Positions 43,747 through 52,590 of a DNA stretch of 64,000 nt are shown here, piece by piece. The DNA is from Chromobacterium alkanivorans. Its GTDB lineage: Bacteria > Pseudomonadota > Gammaproteobacteria > Burkholderiales > Chromobacteriaceae. The stretch is from NCBI RefSeq assembly GCF_016937655.1, contig NZ_JAFHKL010000003.1:1-64000 (forward strand), given 5' to 3'. The stretch's first letter is position 1; every line of letters begins with the position of its first letter. Below the pieces are notes generated by a model. The model had not been told where the DNA came from. It made no database searches and saw only the letters and a program-made list of their open reading frames with translations. Made by a program: the position numbers and the translations under genes.

Positions 43747-46700
43747 ATGCGCGCAGGCCTAAACCGCATTCCGTCCGCCATCCGCGGCTTGGGCCTGCGC
43801 GCTCAATTGCTGTTGTTCGCGCTGGCCTGCCTGCTGCCCGCCGCGGTGCTGATCGCCATCGGCGCCTTCGAATCGGCCCGCGACATGCGCGACGCCGCCC
43901 AGGAACAAACCCGCGTGCTGACCGACCAGGTGGACCAGACGCTGGCGGTCAAAATCACCGAACTGGAACGCGTGCTGGCGCAGCTGAGCCGGCGGCCGTC
44001 GGTGCGCCGCTTCGACTTCGACGAATGCGCCGTCGCTTTCCGCGACATCGCGCTGAGCTTCCCCTCGGCCACCCAACTGAGCCTCAGCACCGCCGCCGGC
44101 CTGTACGTCTGCAGTTACTCGCCCAATCCCGCGGTCAGGGCGCCGCCCGCCAACCCCGCCTGGTTCGCCCGCGCGCTGGCCGCTCCCGGCCTGATGCTCA
44201 GCGAACCGGTGCAGGAACCCGCCACTCAACGCTGGGTGATGATGCCCAGCTACCCGGTGCGCGACGAACAAGGCCGCGCCGTCGGCCTGCTGAGCCTGCA
44301 AATGGACTTGCTGACGTTTCAGGCCCAGGTCTTGCCCGCGACGCTGGACCGCAAGCTGACCATCGCGGTGCTGAGCCCGCAGGCGGCCTTCTTGCTGCGC
44401 TACCCCGACCCCGCGCTTTGGCACGGCAAGACCTCGATCAACGTCGCGCGCACCGTCGCGCGCATCCGCGCCAAGGCCTCCGGCTTCGAACTGGGCGTCG
44501 GCCGCGACGGCGTGTCCCGGCTCTACTCCTACCGAAAATTCTCCCAGGCGGATTGGCTGATCCTCGCCGCGCTGCCGGAACAGGAGGTGCTCGCGCCCTA
44601 CTACAACCGCCTGCGCTGGGGCGCGGCCAGCGGCATCGTCACCTTGCTGCTCTGCGGCTGGCTGGCGCAACGCTTCAGCCGCGGGCTGACCCGCCCGGCG
44701 CGCCAGCTGGCGGAAACGGCGCAAGCGGTGGCCCGCGGCAACCTGAACGCGCGGGCGCAGGAGCTGGGGCCGCAGGAATTGCGCGCGGTGTCGCATCAAT
44801 TCAATCTGATGCTGGACCAATTGCAGGCGCACGAGGCGGCGATCCGCCTCAGCGAGATGCAGCGCGCCGGCATCATCGACACCGCGATGGACGCCATCGT
44901 CACCATCGACGCCGAGCTGAACATCATCCAGTTCAACCCCGCCGCGGAACAGGCCTTCGGCTACCGCGCCGAACAGGTGCTGGGCCAGCCGGTCAATATG
45001 CTGGTGCCGGAGGCGCTGCGTCCGGACCACGCGCAACTGATCCGCGGCTTCGGCCAGAACGGCCCGGTCAGCCGCAGCCTGGCCCCGGCCGGCGGCGTGC
45101 GCGGCCTGCGCGCCGACGGCAGCGAGTTCTACGCCGAAGCCTCGGTGTCGCAACTGGAAGTGGGCGGCCAGAAGTATTACACCGCCATCATGCGCGACAT
45201 CACCCAGCGGCTGAAAACCGAGCAGGCGCTCCAACGCCACAGCCGGCAGCTGGAGTCGCTGCGCGACATGGGCCTGACCCTGCTCTCCGCCGCCAGCCCG
45301 CAGCAAACCGCGCAGGAGGGGCTGCGCATGCTGGCGCAATTGGTGCCGTTCTGGGGCGCGTCGGCCACGGTGTTCGACTGGAGGCACGAGGAAACCATCT
45401 TCCTGGCGCTGGAGTGCGACGCCCGGGACGAGATCCCGATCGACAGCCGCTTCCCCTTCTCCAGCTATGGCTTGAGCGACCTGGAACAACTCAAGCGCGG
45501 CCAGCCCAGCTTCGCGCACGACATCACCACGCTGGCGCAACCGCCGGCGCTGGTCAAATGGCTGCGCAGCCACGGCGTGCGCGCCTATCTGCGGCTGCCG
45601 CTGATGGCGGAAGGGCAATTGCTGGGCTCCTTGAACCTGGCCTTCCTGGAAGTCGCCCACCACGGCTTCGAACACCTGGAGATCGCGCGCGCCTTCGCCC
45701 AACAGCTGGCCATCACCTTGCAGCACTCCTTGCTGCGGCTGCGCATAGAGCGGCTCAACCGCGTCTACGCCATTCTCAGCGGCATCAATATGCTGATCGT
45801 GCGCTGCCACGACCGCCAGGAGCTGTTCCGCGAAGCCTGCCACATCGCCACCCAGAGCGGCGCGTTCAAACTGGTTTGGATCAGCATGCTGGACCAGAAC
45901 GACGGCCAGCACCGCATCGCCGCGCTGCAAGGACAATCCGACGCGCCGCCGGACGCCGAGGCGCTGCTGCAGCTGTCCGCCGCCGCCATCGCCAGCGGCG
46001 GCAACGTGGTCTGCAATCAGCTGGGCGCGCCGCTGCCCTACTCGGCGCGCGAGCAATTGCTGGCGCAAGGCATACGCTCGCTGGCCTGCCTGCCCTTGCC
46101 GCTGCCCGGTCAGCGCGCCGCCTCGCTGGCGCTGTGCTCCAGTGAAGCCAACGCCTTCGACCATGAAGAAATGCAGTTGCTGGCCGAGCTGGCCGGCGAC
46201 ATCGCCTTCGCGCTCGACCACATCGAAAAAGAGGAGCGCCTGCATTTCCTGTCCTACTACGACGAATTGACCGGCCTGGCCAACCGCAGCCTATTCCACG
46301 AGCGCTTGGCGCAGCAAACCAGCTCCAGCCATCATGAGCATCGCCGCCTGGCGGTGGTCTTCCTCGACATCGAACACTTCAAATCCATCAACGACGTCTA
46401 CGGCCGCTGGGCCGGCGACCAGGTGCTGCGCCTGCTGGCCGCGCGTCTGGAATCCTTCACCGAGGAAGCCCGGCTGCTGGCCTGCGTCAAGATAGACCGC
46501 TTCGCGCTGATCATTCCCGAGGTCAAGAGCGAGGAAGACATCGCGCGTCAGGTGATGCAATTGCAGGAGCATTGCGTCGCCCAGCCCATCGCCATCCTGG
46601 ACAAACAGTTGCGCGTCTCCGCCAAGTTCGGCATCGCCATCCATCCGGAAGACGGCGCCGACGCGGAAAGCCTGCTGGAAAACGCCGAGGCCGCGCTCAA

Positions 46701-47595
46701 GCTGGCGCAAAGCACCAATGAGCGCTATCTGTTCTACCGCCAGGAAATGAGCGAACGCGCCGCGGTGACGCTGGAGCTGGAAAACCGGCTGCGCCTGGCG
46801 CTGGAGCGCCAGGAATTCGTGCTGCACTACCAGCCAAAAGTGGACGCGGTGTCGCGGCAGATCGTCGGCGTGGAGGCCTTGCTGCGCTGGCAGAGCCCGG
46901 AACGCGGCCTGGTGTCGCCGGCGCAATTCATTCCCTTGCTGGAGGAAACCGGCCTGATTCTGGAGGTGGGCGTCTGGGCGCTGCGACAGGCCGCGCGCGA
47001 CCATCTGCGCTGGCTGGAGGCCGGCTATCCGGCGCCGCGCATCGCGGTCAACGTCTCCCCGCTGCAACTGCGCCAGGCCGATTTCTCCGAACAGCTGCGG
47101 CAGGCCTTAAGCGAAGGCGCCGCCGTGCCGGGCATAGACATCGAAATCACCGAAACCGTGGTGCTAGACAACCTGGACACCTGCGGCGAAACCCTGCGCC
47201 GCATCCGCGACATGCAGGTGGGCATTTCCATCGACGACTTCGGCACCGGCTATTCCTCGCTGTCCTACCTGGCCAAGCTGCCCACCCAGGAGCTGAAGAT
47301 CGACCAGTCCTTCGTGCGCGCGATGCTGAACGACCAGGACGCGATGACGCTGACCGGCGCCATCATCGCGCTGGCCCATTCGCTGCAGCTCAGGGTGGTG
47401 GCCGAGGGCGTGGAAACCGACGAGCAGGCCACCGCGCTGACCTATATGTTCTGCGATACCCTGCAAGGCTATCTGTTCAGCAAGCCGCTGCCGGCGGCGG
47501 AGCTGGAGCGCCGCTTCTGGCGCGAGCGGCCGGACCCCTACGCCCCGCTGCTCAATATCGCCCAAGAGCCCGCCGCCACGCCGGCGACCAGCTAA
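43747..47595 (+). CDS. Cache-HAMP-PAS-GAF-GAF-GGDEF(degenerate)-EAL membrane protein
   Basis: The 1282-aa protein has TM1 at about 15-37, a periplasmic Cache-like sensor, TM2 at about 292-311, HAMP to about 362, PAS about 372-485, two GAF domains (about 505-650 and 672-820), GGDEF about 832-1000 and EAL about 1015-1262. The GGDEF signature is replaced by KIDRF, so it should not make c-di-GMP. EAL residues look intact: GVEALLRW, NVSPLQL, EITET, DDFGTGYSSL, LKIDQSF, EGVET. It is therefore a likely membrane-bound c-di-GMP phosphodiesterase. Its TAA stop is the left flank of an F2 element. Confidence 0.92.
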   Translation: MRAGLNRIPSAIRGLGLRAQLLLFALACLLPAAVLIAIGAFESARDMRDAAQEQTRVLTDQVDQTLAVKITELERVLAQLSRRPSVRRFDFDECAVAFRDIALSFPSATQLSLSTAAGLYVCSYSPNPAVRAPPANPAWFARALAAPGLMLSEPVQEPATQRWVMMPSYPVRDEQGRAVGLLSLQMDLLTFQAQVLPATLDRKLTIAVLSPQAAFLLRYPDPALWHGKTSINVARTVARIRAKASGFELGVGRDGVSRLYSYRKFSQADWLILAALPEQEVLAPYYNRLRWGAASGIVTLLLCGWLAQRFSRGLTRPARQLAETAQAVARGNLNARAQELGPQELRAVSHQFNLMLDQLQAHEAAIRLSEMQRAGIIDTAMDAIVTIDAELNIIQFNPAAEQAFGYRAEQVLGQPVNMLVPEALRPDHAQLIRGFGQNGPVSRSLAPAGGVRGLRADGSEFYAEASVSQLEVGGQKYYTAIMRDITQRLKTEQALQRHSRQLESLRDMGLTLLSAASPQQTAQEGLRMLAQLVPFWGASATVFDWRHEETIFLALECDARDEIPIDSRFPFSSYGLSDLEQLKRGQPSFAHDITTLAQPPALVKWLRSHGVRAYLRLPLMAEGQLLGSLNLAFLEVAHHGFEHLEIARAFAQQLAITLQHSLLRLRIERLNRVYAILSGINMLIVRCHDRQELFREACHIATQSGAFKLVWISMLDQNDGQHRIAALQGQSDAPPDAEALLQLSAAAIASGGNVVCNQLGAPLPYSAREQLLAQGIRSLACLPLPLPGQRAASLALCSSEANAFDHEEMQLLAELAGDIAFALDHIEKEERLHFLSYYDELTGLANRSLFHERLAQQTSSSHHEHRRLAVVFLDIEHFKSINDVYGRWAGDQVLRLLAARLESFTEEARLLACVKIDRFALIIPEVKSEEDIARQVMQLQEHCVAQPIAILDKQLRVSAKFGIAIHPEDGADAESLLENAEAALKLAQSTNERYLFYRQEMSERAAVTLELENRLRLALERQEFVLHYQPKVDAVSRQIVGVEALLRWQSPERGLVSPAQFIPLLEETGLILEVGVWALRQAARDHLRWLEAGYPAPRIAVNVSPLQLRQADFSEQLRQALSEGAAVPGIDIEITETVVLDNLDTCGETLRRIRDMQVGISIDDFGTGYSSLSYLAKLPTQELKIDQSFVRAMLNDQDAMTLTGAIIALAHSLQLRVVAEGVETDEQATALTYMFCDTLQGYLFSKPLPAAELERRFWRERPDPYAPLLNIAQEPAATPATS

Positions 47596-47705
47596 GAGAG
47601 GCTAACAAAATCAGTTTTACGCCTGAGGCAAGGCGCGCCGACGCGGGCAGTACTTGAGTACGATAAGTCGGCGCAACGCCGCATCAGGAGTTTTGTTAGC
47701 CGCTC
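47596..47705. repeat. Family F2 inverted-repeat element, intact
   Basis: The 110-bp element has ends GAGAGGCTAACAAAATC and, in reverse complement, GAGCGGCTAACAAAACTCC. It is flanked by TAA on both sides: the left TAA (47593-47595) is the stop codon of the EAL gene and the right TAA is at 47706-47708. The centre holds GTACT-TG-AGTAC and the block CCTGAGGCAAGGCGCGCCGA. No protein is encoded. Confidence 0.85.
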
Positions 47706-47708
47706 TAA

Positions 47709-47727
47709 GGACCTGTTCACGATCTCC
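47709..47727. repeat. Family F1 terminal repeat, one end only
   Basis: GGACCTGTTCACGATCTC directly follows the TAA that closes the F2 element. No matching right end is found in the next 300 bp, so this is an F1 remnant or a target cut by deletion. With the F2 and F3 elements it lies in the 451-bp gap between the EAL gene and the next gene; 47728-47825 shows nothing I can name. Confidence 0.55.
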
Positions 47728-47825
47728 CCGGCAAATAAACGCTAGCCCAACCCGCTGCGCCGCCTTGACCCCGTCCCCGCTCTCGGCAACAATCCCCCCG
47801 TTGCCGCCCAAACAAGCGGCACACG

Positions 47826-47973
47826 GGATTGGCGTCCCGTTACTTAACTATCGATTTGCTTGCACGGAACACTGCGCAAGCAGTTTTTCTATGCCTACGC
47901 ACTCTTGGCAGGTGCGTGGTGGGGGAGTGCCATGCACTCGCCGGTTTGATAGTTAAGTCCGGTACGCCAATCC
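47826..47973. repeat. 148-bp inverted-repeat element F3
   Basis: The left end GGATTGGCGTCCCGTTACTT, continuing AACTATC, pairs with the right end, which in reverse complement reads GGATTGGCGTACCGGACTTA, continuing ACTATC. The arms are about 26 bp with one mismatch and one indel. Inside are GCTTGC/GCAAGC near 47857-47881 and GAGTGC-CAT-GCACTC near 47924-47940. The ends are unrelated to F1 and F2. No protein or clear target duplication is seen. Confidence 0.6.
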
Positions 47974-48046
47974 TGCCACGCGCCTGCCTAATACCTCAGC
48001 CTTCCCCGGCAGGCGGTTTATCTTGTGTCACAGCAGGAGAAACGCC

Positions 48047-48481
48047 ATGTCTTACATCCTACCTCCCCGCCGCCGCTACAAACTGGCCGCCCGCGAACAG
48101 CAGGAAACCCGGCTCCCCTTCGTCCGCTACCTGCCCTCCCGCAACCACCCCCACTACTGGCAAATGCCCGCCGCCGCCGAAAACTACGCTCTCGCCTGCG
48201 CTTACGGCCGCGAATGCGCCGCCCATTTGCTGCAATGGTTGAAGGACAATCCGGAATACGTCGGCACCGGCCTGCTCAGCCGCGTCGCCCGCGACATCGA
48301 TTTCGACGACCGCAGCCAGCGCGGCCACTGGATGGGCTTCTTCAATTATTTGGAGCATATGCTGTGGCTGGGGGCTCGCCGGGTCCAGGTCTACCGTCAC
48401 CTGGACAACCAACACCAGCTGCATGACGCGCGCACCCTGCGCGCATGGCTGGAGGCGCGGCAAGCGCGACGGCCTCTCTAA
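48047..48481 (+). CDS. Hypothetical protein (144 aa)
   Basis: The frame begins after CAGGAGAAACGCC. The product starts MSYILPPRRRYKLAAREQQE, has many aromatic and His residues (RNHPHYWQMPAAAENYALAC; GFFNYLEHMLWLGARRVQVY) and no signal peptide or membrane helix. I do not recognise the family. The stop TAA (48479-48481) adjoins a degenerate F2 element. The good ribosome binding site supports a real gene. Confidence 0.72.
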   Translation: MSYILPPRRRYKLAAREQQETRLPFVRYLPSRNHPHYWQMPAAAENYALACAYGRECAAHLLQWLKDNPEYVGTGLLSRVARDIDFDDRSQRGHWMGFFNYLEHMLWLGARRVQVYRHLDNQHQLHDARTLRAWLEARQARRPL

Positions 48482-48554
48482 AAACCGCCAAGCCAATCCC
48501 TGATCCGGCGTCGGCGCGCCTTGGCTCAGGGACGCCGCGCGGTGTTGTCGGCGC
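48482..48554. repeat. Family F2 element, internally deleted and diverged
   Basis: It follows directly after the stop codon TAA and reads AAACCGCCAAGCCAATCCC, then the F2 block CGGCGTCGGCGCGCCTTGGC, then GGTGTTGTCGGCGC. The central stem is lost. The match to the copies at 4654 and 26246 is clear in the block but weak at the ends. Confidence 0.55.
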
Positions 48555-48566
48555 TTGCGCGGACGC

Positions 48567-48591
48567 AAAAAAAGGGAGGCCTCAGCCTCCC
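48567..48591 (-). terminator. Intrinsic terminator after the Asr-like gene
   Basis: On the minus strand GGGAGGC/GCCTCCC is followed by seven T. Two further perfect stems, GGCCGCGC/GCGCGGCC (near 48606-48624) and GCAGCCGGA/TCCGGCTGC (48632-48655), lie between this and the gene, so the 3' untranslated region is a row of three hairpins. Confidence 0.88.
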
Positions 48592-48695
48592 CTCGTCCCC
48601 GTTCGGGCCGCGCTCAGCGCGGCCTCTTTATGCAGCCGGACCGTGATCCGGCTGCCTATGCCTAGTGTAAGCCTTTTGGTTTAACGATTTCCGGT

Positions 48696-49109
48696 TTATT
48701 TAGCTGCGGAAGCCGCGGCTTTCTTGTGGGTTTTCTTGGCGGCGTGCTTCTTGTGCTGCGCCGGCTTCTTGGCGGCCTTGGCCGGAGCGGAAGCTTCCGC
48801 CTTGGCGGCCTGGGCTTTCTGGGCCGGAGCGGATGCCGCCGGCTTGTGGGCCTTCTTCACCGCGTGCTTTTTATGCTGCGCCGGCTTCTTGGCGGCCTTG
48901 GCCGGGGCGGAGGCTTCGGCCTTGGCGGCCTGGGCTTTCTGCGCCGCGCCGGAGGCGTGCTTCTTCACCGCCTTGTGCTGCGCTTTCTTGGCCGCGGGCG
49001 CGGTCTTGGCGGCCGGAGCGGAAGCCGGCTTGGCGGCTTCGGCGGCGAAGCCGGCGGCGGAGCTCAGGGCGAAAGCGGCGGACAGTACGATCAGGCTCAG
49101 TTTTTTCAT
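48696..49109 (-). CDS. Asr-like acid-shock repeat protein
   Basis: The 137-aa protein has a signal peptide (MKKLSLIVLSAAFALSSAAG to FAAE) and then an Ala/Lys/Pro/His-rich body with two nearly identical 40-residue units (QKAQAAKAEASAPAKAAKKP, then AQHKKHA). The stretch APAQKAQAAK occurs, as I remember it, in E. coli Asr, a periplasmic protein induced by acid. The extreme basic composition and repeats fit that family; a histone-like function is unlikely because of the signal peptide. TGGAGAATGTCATC precedes the start. Three hairpins follow the gene. Confidence 0.7.
   Translation of the reverse strand: MKKLSLIVLSAAFALSSAAGFAAEAAKPASAPAAKTAPAAKKAQHKAVKKHASGAAQKAQAAKAEASAPAKAAKKPAQHKKHAVKKAHKPAASAPAQKAQAAKAEASAPAKAAKKPAQHKKHAAKKTHKKAAASAAK
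48722..48961. repeat. Two tandem 120-bp units in the Asr-like gene
   Basis: Units beginning near 48722 and 48842 share almost all of an 84-bp core (starting GCGTGCTTCTTGTGCTGCGC and GCGTGCTTTTTATGCTGCGC). The period of 120 bp equals 40 codons, so unit gain or loss would keep the frame. Confidence 0.8.
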
Positions 49110-49262
49110 GATGACATTCTCCAGTCGGGTCAGGATGGCGTCCGTCTGCTCAGTGCTGCCGCGACGCCGGGCTTGGTGTTTCCTTGCTGCTCATCCTAGG
49201 CGTCCCGGTCCGTCCCCGTCTGTGAGTCAGATGTAAAAGCGTGTAACGCCGCGTAGCCCGCG

Positions 49263-50327
49263 CTACTGAGTCTGCACCTCGAGCTCGCTGATCCGATACT
49301 CGCCGTCCAGCCAAGCCACGACTTCGCGCGCGCAGGCGTGGTCCAGCGCCGCGTAGCGCTCGCGCAGTTCGGCGGCGCGCTCGCCCAATTGGTCCAGGCC
49401 CACGTCCTGCAAGGTCAGCAGGTCCCGCCACAGCATGTCGGCCAGTTCCTCGCCGGCCACCACCTGGGCGGCGCGGCGCATCGAGGCGCCGTATTGATAG
49501 CGCGGCCCCAGCCGGTAGCTGTCCGCCAGCGTCAGCGCTGGAATCAGGCTGAGCGCCGCTTGCTGCGCCGGATTGATGCCGTGCGCCGCCAGCAGCTCGG
49601 CGTTGGCCGCGGACCGGCCGGTGAAGCCGCGCAGATGCAGGTATTGCGACATCCGCGGGCCGTCGTTCACCGGGTAGTTGTCCCACAACACCGGCTTGCG
49701 GCCCAGCCATTTGCCCACTTGCAGCAGGTGTCCGGGCGAGATTTCGCGCGAGCACACCTCCTCGCCGGTCCAGAAAATGTCGATGTCCGGCGCCAACCAT
49801 TGGCCCAGTTGCTGCAAATAGCCGACCGGGCGCTGACCGAACACCCGGTCCAGCACCGGATCGCTGGAATAGTAGCTGGGACAGACCAGCAGCCGCTCCA
49901 CCGCGCAGCGCTGACGCACCCAGGCGACGATCTCCGCCTGGCGCTCCGCCAGATCGGGCAGATCGCCGCGCATGTCGTCGAACAGGATGGCCAGCTGGCT
50001 GACGCCGATGCGCTGCAGCTGTTCCAGCTTGCGCGCCAGCGCCCGGCGGGCCTCGTCGTTGAAGTCCAGATACGCCTCGTACGGGCTCAGGCCCATGCCG
50101 AAACCGACCTCCAGCCGCCGGCAATGGCCGGCGAAGGCCGCCAGCCTCTCCTCCAGCTCAGCCGGGTAGTCCAGCTGCCACTGGCGGCGCAAATACGCGT
50201 CCGCTTTCGGCGCGTACAGGTAGAAACGGTAGCCGTGCGCCGCCAGCGTGGTGGACAGCAACTCCCGCTGCGCCCAGGTCCAGGGCTTGCCGTAAAAGCC
50301 TTCGATAATGCCTAAGGGGATGTTCAT
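49263..50327 (-). CDS. GH84-type beta-N-acetylglucosaminidase (O-GlcNAcase fold)
   Basis: The 354-aa protein begins MNIPLGIIEGFYGKPWTWAQ, the first-strand signature of family GH84 (NAGidase). The catalytic Asp pair Asp117-Asp118 sits in QLAILFDDMRGDL, and ligand-side motifs are WTGEEVCS and VLWDNYPVNDG. The enzyme should remove N-acetylglucosamine by substrate-assisted catalysis. No signal peptide is present, so it appears cytoplasmic; many bacterial GH84 enzymes are secreted. The ATG at 50327 follows GGAAGG. Only the catalytic domain plus a short helical tail is present. Confidence 0.87.
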   Translation of the reverse strand: MNIPLGIIEGFYGKPWTWAQRELLSTTLAAHGYRFYLYAPKADAYLRRQWQLDYPAELEERLAAFAGHCRRLEVGFGMGLSPYEAYLDFNDEARRALARKLEQLQRIGVSQLAILFDDMRGDLPDLAERQAEIVAWVRQRCAVERLLVCPSYYSSDPVLDRVFGQRPVGYLQQLGQWLAPDIDIFWTGEEVCSREISPGHLLQVGKWLGRKPVLWDNYPVNDGPRMSQYLHLRGFTGRSAANAELLAAHGINPAQQAALSLIPALTLADSYRLGPRYQYGASMRRAAQVVAGEELADMLWRDLLTLQDVGLDQLGERAAELRERYAALDHACAREVVAWLDGEYRISELEVQTQ

Positions 50328-50490
50328 TGGAAAACCTTCCGCGTCTTCGGCGCAGCGGCGCCGGCCATCGGAAAAAATGATGCCTTCATGAATGAATTGA
50401 CCCAATAAACTGCGTCAAGTTGCATTTAAAGCCGAGAATCCGGCGCGTTTATGCCATTGCCGGCAACGCCGCCGCCCCCCCGCCGGCGGC

Positions 50491-52590
50491 TCAAAACCGC
50501 GGCCAGCCCTCGCTCAGCAAGCGGGCGAACGCGTCCGCCGGCAGCGGCCGCTGGAAAAGAAAGCCCTGTATCTCTTCGCAGCCGCATTCGCGCAGCAAAG
50601 CCAGCTGGCTCTCGGTTTCCACGCCTTCGGCGATCACCGCCAGCTTCAGGCTGCGCGCCAGCGCGATGATGGCCGAGGCGATGGACACGCTGTCCGGGTC
50701 CCAATCCAGGTCCCTCACGAAGGACTGATCTATCTTCAGCCGGTCCAGCGCCAGGCGCTTGAGGAAGCCGAGCGAGGAAAAACCGGTGCCGAAGTCGTCC
50801 ATGGCCAGCGCGACGCCCAGTTCCCGCAGCCGCCGCGCGGCGAGGACCAGGGCTTCCACATCGCTCATCATCACGCTTTCGGTCAGCTCCAGTTCCAGCC
50901 AGCGCGGCGCCAGGCCGGTCTCGCCGAGCACCCGGCGCGTCAGCTCCACCATGTCCTGAGCGGCGAATTGATGCGCGGACACGTTCACCGCCACCACCAC
51001 CGGTTGCAGGCCCTCGTCCTGCCAACGGCGCGCCTGGGAGCAGGCGGCGCGCAGCACCCACTCGCCCAGGGGCACGATCAGGCCGCAGGCTTCCGCCAAG
51101 GGGATGAAGTCCGCGGGCGGCAACAGGCCGCGGCGCGGATGCCGCCAACGCGCCAAAGCCTCGCAGCCGAACAGGGCGCCGTCCGCCAGCCGCAGTTGCG
51201 GCTGGTAGTGCAGCTCCAGCTCGTCGCGCTCCAGCGCGCGGCGCAAATCGTTCTCCAGCTCCAGCAACTCCATCGAGCGCGCGTTCATTTCCGCCGCGTA
51301 GTAGCGGAAGCCCCAGCCGCCCACCCCCTTGGCCTGGTAGACCGCCGCCAGCGCGTTGCGCAGCAGGCCGTCGCCGTTCTCGCCGTCCTTGGGGTAAACC
51401 GCGACGCCTATGCTGCAGGACAGGAAGATTTCGCGCCCGGCCTGCTCGAACGGCTCGGCCAGCAGCTTGAGCACCGCCTGGGCCAGGCCGGCGCCGACCA
51501 TCTCGCCGCGGCCGAACAGGATGAACTCGTCGCCGCCCAGCCGCGCCAGGGTGTCCGCGTCCGCCACGCCCTCGCTCAGCCGCTGCGCCAGCCCCCGCAG
51601 CAATTCGTCGCCGGCCTCGCGCCCCAGGGTGTCGTTGATGCTTTTGAAGCGGTTCAGATTGAGGGCCACCACTTCCAGCGCCGCCGCCTCGCGCCGGCAG
51701 TGGTGCAACGCGTGGTCCAGCCGGTCGCGCAGCAGATTGCGGTTGGGCAGCCCGGTCAGGTCGTCGAAATTGGACTGCCGCTCCAGTTGCCGGATGTAGC
51801 GCTGCCGCTCCCGGATGTCGGTGAAGCTCACCACCGCCCCCAGCTGCAAACCGGCGTTGCGCATCGGCACCGCGGAGAAGGCCACCGGCAGCGCGTCGCC
51901 GTCCTTGCGGCGGAAAGCCCCTTCTCGGTCGCGCGCTTCGCCGCCCGGCGGCGGCATGACGGCGCCCGGGCCGTCGCCGTCGCCGCGGAACAGGCAGAAG
52001 CTGGCGCTTTGCCCCAGCAATTCCTCCGGGCGGTAGCCCAGCATCGCGGCGGCGGCGGGGTTGATGAAATTGATCGCGCCGTCGACGCCGACGCCGAAGA
52101 TGCCCTCCGCCGCCGAGTTCAAAATCAGTTCGTTTTCCGCCGCGCGCCGCGCCACTTCAGCCTCCAGCCGCGCGTTGCGGTCGCGCAGCGCGTCGCGCGC
52201 CGCCTTCAGTTCCAGTTGGGTCTGCACCCGCGCCAGCACCACCGCCGGCCGCACCGGCTTGGCGATGTAGTCGACCGCGCCCAGTTCCAGGCCTCTTTCC
52301 TCGTCGCCGGGCGCGTCCAGGGCGGTGAGAAAGATCACCGGAATGTCGCGGCAAGCCGGGCGGCTCCGCAACAGGCTCAACACCATATAGCCGTCCTGCT
52401 CCGGCATCATCACGTCCAGCAGGATCAGGTCCGGCGCCGGCGACTGCGCCGCCATGCGCAGGGCGCGCCGGCCCGAGGTGGCGACGCGCACCCGGTACAG
52501 CGGCGTCAGCAGCTCCCCCAGCACCCGCAACACGTCGGGGCTGTCGTCCACCACCAGGATCACCCGTTCGCCGACGCGCGGGGCGTTCAT
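50491..52590 (-). CDS. Response regulator REC-PAS-GGDEF-EAL (c-di-GMP)
   Basis: The 699-aa protein has a receiver domain at about 10-125 ([11 protein letters not shown], phospho-acceptor Asp in [15 protein letters not shown], Lys in DYIAKPVRP), PAS about 155-270, GGDEF about 275-440 with intact [12 protein letters not shown], and EAL about 450-690 with CEALARW and [13 protein letters not shown]. No RxxD inhibitory site is seen before GGDEF. Both activities are possible. Its ATG overlaps the stop codon of the hybrid kinase gene (ATGA), so the kinase is the likely phosphodonor. GGGAGCCGCG precedes the start. Confidence 0.93.
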   Translation of the reverse strand: MNAPRVGERVILVVDDSPDVLRVLGELLTPLYRVRVATSGRRALRMAAQSPAPDLILLDVMMPEQDGYMVLSLLRSRPACRDIPVIFLTALDAPGDEERGLELGAVDYIAKPVRPAVVLARVQTQLELKAARDALRDRNARLEAEVARRAAENELILNSAAEGIFGVGVDGAINFINPAAAAMLGYRPEELLGQSASFCLFRGDGDGPGAVMPPPGGEARDREGAFRRKDGDALPVAFSAVPMRNAGLQLGAVVSFTDIRERQRYIRQLERQSNFDDLTGLPNRNLLRDRLDHALHHCRREAAALEVVALNLNRFKSINDTLGREAGDELLRGLAQRLSEGVADADTLARLGGDEFILFGRGEMVGAGLAQAVLKLLAEPFEQAGREIFLSCSIGVAVYPKDGENGDGLLRNALAAVYQAKGVGGWGFRYYAAEMNARSMELLELENDLRRALERDELELHYQPQLRLADGALFGCEALARWRHPRRGLLPPADFIPLAEACGLIVPLGEWVLRAACSQARRWQDEGLQPVVVAVNVSAHQFAAQDMVELTRRVLGETGLAPRWLELELTESVMMSDVEALVLAARRLRELGVALAMDDFGTGFSSLGFLKRLALDRLKIDQSFVRDLDWDPDSVSIASAIIALARSLKLAVIAEGVETESQLALLRECGCEEIQGFLFQRPLPADAFARLLSEGWPRF

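Noticed and set aside
48722-48961. CRISPR-like repeats
   Set aside because: The two 120-bp units are in-frame coding repeats of the Asr-like gene, with no spacers.
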